DNA from: Clostridia bacterium
Lineage (GTDB): Bacteria > Bacillota > Clostridia > Oscillospirales > CAG-272
DNA length: 7,972 nucleotides
Assembly: GCA_017461825.1 (NCBI GenBank)
Contig: JAFTXB010000253.1
Coordinates: 1-7,972 of the forward strand
Reading direction: 5' to 3'
Part shown: piece after piece, positions 6,242 to 7,972 of the stretch
Numbering within the stretch: the first letter of the stretch is position 1
How the letters are laid out: each line of letters opens with the position of its first letter
Position numbers and translations under genes: made by a program
Notes under the pieces: model-generated
What the model was told of the DNA's origin: nothing
The model's input: only the letters and a program-made list of their open reading frames with translations
Databases searched by the model: none

Positions 6242-6847
6242 TCATTGCCGTTTTATCAACATCAAAGCCTTGATGGTTAACAATACGAACGCAAACACGG
6301 CGGCATACGGCTGTGAGCTTATCATAAAGAGCAGTACCAAGATTGCTCCGAGTGTGAGTGAAACCGTCGTTTTACTTTTCACCCACGCCATCGCTTGACA
6401 GTTCTGTAATGCGAGTGTCAAAATACCCATTACTGTCATTGCGATAACAGCGACAAGGTACGTTATTTTTAAGTATGGCTGAACGCAGCCAAGTGTGAGG
6501 AGCGAAACACTTTGAATAGTTCCGTCCGCTTTTTCAGCAAAGAACGGCAGAAAAAGGAGCATTGCGATACTCAAGTCAAGTAATCCGTATATTAAATCAC
6601 GAAAACGCTTTTCTTTTCGTTTGTTGTCTTCCTCGGCTATCGTCAATACCTCGTCGGTAGAGAGTAGCTCGTCAACCGTCACCGAAAAGAATTTCGCGAT
6701 CGCTTTTAGTGACTCTATATTCGGATATCCTCTGCCTGACTCCCATTTTGAAATAGCAGTTCGGGAAACGTAAAGCTTCTCGGCAAGCTCCTCTTGCGTA
6801 AGCCCCTTTTGTTTTCTTAATTCTTGAATCTTTTCATTAAATTCCAT
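6242..6847 (-). CDS. Xre-family HTH regulator with C-terminal membrane domain
   Basis: This 201-residue protein begins with a Cro/C1-type helix-turn-helix (residues 6-61: IQELRKQKGLTQEELAEKLYVSRTAISKWESGRGYPNIESLKAIAKFFSVTVDELL). A charged linker (about 62-84, EEDNKRKEKRFRD) follows, and then four hydrophobic segments near 85-103, 125-147, 160-177 and 181-198. It is therefore a membrane-anchored transcription factor, an arrangement common in Firmicutes, where the membrane part may sense envelope or lipid state. The start at 6847 has a modest AGGG site (6854-6857) 6 bases upstream, and a good promoter lies at 6917-6945. It is followed on the same strand by the PAP2 membrane protein. Control of that gene, and its own promoter, is plausible but inferred from adjacency. 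Confidence 0.88.
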   Translation of the reverse strand: MEFNEKIQELRKQKGLTQEELAEKLYVSRTAISKWESGRGYPNIESLKAIAKFFSVTVDELLSTDEVLTIAEEDNKRKEKRFRDLIYGLLDLSIAMLLFLPFFAEKADGTIQSVSLLTLGCVQPYLKITYLVAVIAMTVMGILTLALQNCQAMAWVKSKTTVSLTLGAILVLLFMISSQPYAAVFAFVLLTIKALMLIKRQ

Positions 6848-6916
6848 ATCAAACCCTATATATATTTCTATTTCATTATATTTTCACAGACAAATTCAAG
6901 TTTATAGATTGGTTAG

Positions 6917-6945
6917 ATTATACCATAAAAACGGCGAAAAGTAAA
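6917..6945 (-). promoter_or_regulatory. Promoter of the Xre-type regulator gene
   Basis: On the minus strand, TATAAT (complement of 6917-6922) is preceded by TATGG, giving a TG extended -10. A -35-like TTTACT (complement of 6940-6945) lies 17 bp upstream. The predicted transcript starts about 60 bases before the xre start codon. The element matches the layout and much of the sequence of the promoter at 5209-5237, and its -10 matches the minus-strand promoter inside the 1734-1765 palindrome. Confidence 0.75.
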
Positions 6946-6985
6946 TAGGACGGCGGAGTTTTTACAAATTGAATCGCCTATCCAT

Positions 6986-7057
6986 GTAGGGTGGGGGCTT
7001 GTCTCCCGCCGCAATCAAATATATCAAAAAACGGCGGCAGCAAGCCACCGCCCTACG
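6986..7057. repeat. GC-rich imperfect inverted repeat (small REP/MITE-like element)
   Basis: The arm beginning GTAGGGTGGGGGCTTG (6986-7011) is inverted at 7032-7056, which ends AAGCCACCGCCCTAC. The arms are about 25 bases with a few mismatches and are separated by a 20-base AT-rich loop. The arms are far more GC-rich than the surroundings. Repeat copy 1 has no counterpart at the matching point, between the TTTACAAAT segment and the terminator hairpin. This indicates an insertion into copy 2. No coding capacity. Confidence 0.7.
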
Positions 7058-7061
7058 AAAA

Positions 7062-7093
7062 ACAAAAAGCCCTGCCGAAACAGAGCTTTTTGT
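7062..7093 (-). terminator. Terminator hairpin of the transporter gene (repeat copy 2)
   Basis: ACAAAAAGC (7062-7070) pairs with GCTTTTTGT (7085-7093). Beyond one C/A mismatch the stem continues CTG/CAG around the loop CCGAAA, identical to the loop of the hairpin at 5282-5317. On the minus strand the stem is followed by further T-rich sequence, so it should end the EamA transporter transcript about 220 bases after its stop codon. Confidence 0.78.
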
Positions 7094-7141
7094 ATATCGA
7101 AATAATCCCAAATGGGTAATTATCTCTTCGAGTTTTAGCAA

Positions 7142-7234
7142 TACCGTTTGATATCGTGAATATCGTGTAATATCGTTTGATATCGTAGCTTTATCGTGTG
7201 ATTTCGTGCAATATCGTGAATATCGTGAGTATCG
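7142..7234. repeat. Tandem array of about 10-bp TATCG repeats
   Basis: Ten degenerate units with consensus close to AATATCGTG begin at 7142, 7152, 7161, 7171, 7181, 7192, 7202, 7212, 7221 and 7230, so the spacing is 9-11 bp throughout. The homologous array in copy 1 has only four units (5362, 5371, 5380, 5389). One minus-strand frame reads as RYSRYSRY-like low-complexity peptide, but nothing supports translation. Confidence 0.85.
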
Positions 7235-7314
7235 CCCTATAAAGTGTTGCACCAAATTTGCACCAAAATCACACCAACATTCAACGCCTATTCAGCTCGA
7301 CAAATTGGAATTTG

Positions 7315-7972
7315 TCAATCTGTCACTTTATGATAATGCTTATGGTTTTTATCTGATATATAATGGTTATGATCGTGCGTATGTTCAATTGTATGGGCGT
7401 GAGTTGTACCATCATGCGTATGTGTAAGGGTATGTGTGTGAGTATGACGATATTTCTTTGCCAGCGTATCGATCACAACAATCACTGTTCCCACAATCAT
7501 TATTCCAAGGCCGACAAAATAAGTCCAAATCGGTTTTTCTTCAAAGATAAAGAACGCTAGGGATGTACCGATAAAAGGAGCTATGGCATAGTACGCACTT
7601 GTTTTTGCAGCTCCAATAATCCCTTGTGCCTTGATATAGAAAAAAATACTCAAACCATAAGCTACAAAGCCTAACAGCAATGCTAAGGCAAAATATAGGC
7701 CCTCTGCAAACCTTTCACGCAAACACATAGAGACGATCAGCGAACCCAAGCCGGAAAAGATACCTTTCAGAAATACGATATGATATGTGTTCTTGTTGGA
7801 TAGATTTCTTGTGCAGTTATTTTCCAATCCCCAATACAAAGTTGCTAACAGCACAAGTATTGCTCCCCACGAGAATTTAAATGTAGCAATATCATCAAAG
7901 GAAAGAAAAAAGCTCGACATCGTAATTAACGATATGGCTATCCACATTCTTTTGGAAACCGTTTCCTTGAAC
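7315..7972 (-). CDS. EamA/DMT-family transporter with His-rich C-terminal tail, 5' end cut by window edge
   Basis: This is the C-terminal two-thirds of a drug/metabolite-type (DMT) membrane transporter. The frame is open to the right edge (reading FKETVSKR before the methionine codon at 7947), so the methionine is internal and the full protein is probably about 300 residues. Hydrophobic segments, counted from that methionine, lie near 2-16, 26-42, 65-79, 86-106, 114-130 and 139-160, with FIFEEKPIWTYFVGLGIMIVGTVIVV typical of the last EamA repeat. The protein ends in a hydrophilic tail of about 44 residues with 14 histidines, mostly as HTH/HxH pairs, which should bind Zn, Ni, Co or Cu and suggests a metal-linked substrate or metal sensing. 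A role in metal or amine export is inference. The stop codon coincides with the edge of repeat copy 2, and the terminator is at 7062-7093. Confidence 0.87.
   Translation of the reverse strand, partial: FKETVSKRMWIAISLITMSSFFLSFDDIATFKFSWGAILVLLATLYWGLENNCTRNLSNKNTYHIVFLKGIFSGLGSLIVSMCLRERFAEGLYFALALLLGFVAYGLSIFFYIKAQGIIGAAKTSAYYAIAPFIGTSLAFFIFEEKPIWTYFVGLGIMIVGTVIVVIDTLAKKYRHTHTHTLTHTHDGTTHAHTIEHTHDHNHYISDKNHKHYHKVTD

Larger units (their letters stand above)
7062..7314. repeat. Composite intergenic repeat, copy 2 (after the transporter gene)
   Basis: This non-coding stretch has the same order and orientation as 5282-5474. Next to the transporter stop codon is a hairpin (GACAAATT 7299-7306 with AATTTGTC 7309-7316). 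Then come the 32-bp block identical to copy 1 (7239-7270), an expanded array of about 10-bp TATCG repeats, the conserved AATTATCTCTT stretch (about 7118-7128) and the terminator hairpin. Similarity resumes left of the inserted GC-rich element at TTTACAAATTGAATCGCC (about 6961-6978) and runs to the xre promoter. Confidence 0.8.

Noticed and set aside
7142..7234. CRISPR-like array
   Set aside because: The period is about 10 bp with no unique spacers of 25-40 bp and no cas genes; it is a simple tandem repeat.
6962..7255. Minus-strand 97-codon frame with RYSRYSRY-like peptide
   Set aside because: It runs through the TATCG array, the terminator hairpin and the inserted GC-rich element, all non-coding in character; the peptide is a by-product of the tandem repeat.
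5398..7270. Integron attC-like sites after each gene
   Set aside because: Gene-repeat order and shared orientation are reminiscent, but no paired GTT-containing core sites with attC folding and no integrase gene are visible; it is kept only as a loose cassette analogy.
7206..7427. Plus-strand 73-codon frame at the transporter 3' end
   Set aside because: It overlaps the repeat and the antisense of the His-rich tail, with no RBS or family similarity.

Overview
The window looks like a chromosomal segment of a low-to-middle GC Firmicute, most likely a gut-type Clostridia (Oscillospirales-like). The basis is AGGAG-type ribosome binding sites, sigma-A promoters with extended -10 boxes of the TATGGTATAAT type, A/T-flanked hairpin terminators and the gene families present. 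No taxonomic marker gene is present, so this is inference. No rRNA, tRNA, CRISPR array, transposase or recombinase gene was found.

Left part (1-5110): a small carbohydrate-metabolism module with two AraC-family regulators. An AraC-type regulator cut by the left edge (to 697) converges on a second AraC-type regulator (829-1674, minus strand), with a hairpin terminator between them. The second regulator is divergent from an operon-like row of three plus-strand genes: a hydroxypyruvate-isomerase-like TIM-barrel protein (1803-2573) and two different Gfo/Idh/MocA NAD(P)-dependent oxidoreductases (2689-3993 and 3980-5071, overlapping by 14 bases). A strong hairpin terminator closes the row at 5076-5109. 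The 128-base divergent intergenic region holds a 32-bp near-perfect palindrome in which two sigma-A promoters are superimposed face to face, so that each half carries the -35 of one promoter and the -10 of the other. An isomerase plus two oxidoreductases suggests stepwise oxidation and isomerisation of a sugar, inositol or sugar acid. The substrate cannot be read from the sequence, and no transporter or kinase is in view.

Middle (5110-5475): non-coding, except for what looks like the start of a broken gene (promoter, RBS and 12 codons running into a stop and then the terminator), followed by the first copy of a complex intergenic repeat.

Right part (5475-7972): all genes are on the minus strand. 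In transcription order they are a DMT/EamA-type transporter with a histidine-rich tail (cut by the right edge, ending at 7315), a membrane-anchored Xre-type regulator (6242-6847) and a PAP2-superfamily membrane protein with degenerate catalytic motifs (5475-6134). The regions after the transporter and after the PAP2 gene are two copies of the same composite element, beginning at the stop codons. Each has a small hairpin, a shared identical 32-bp block, a run of about 10-bp TATCG repeats (4 units in one copy, 10 in the other), a terminator hairpin with the same loop, and a leftward sigma-A promoter. The copy beside the transporter also carries an extra inserted GC-rich inverted-repeat element of about 72 bp. 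The two copies lie in the same orientation and bracket the xre-PAP2 pair.
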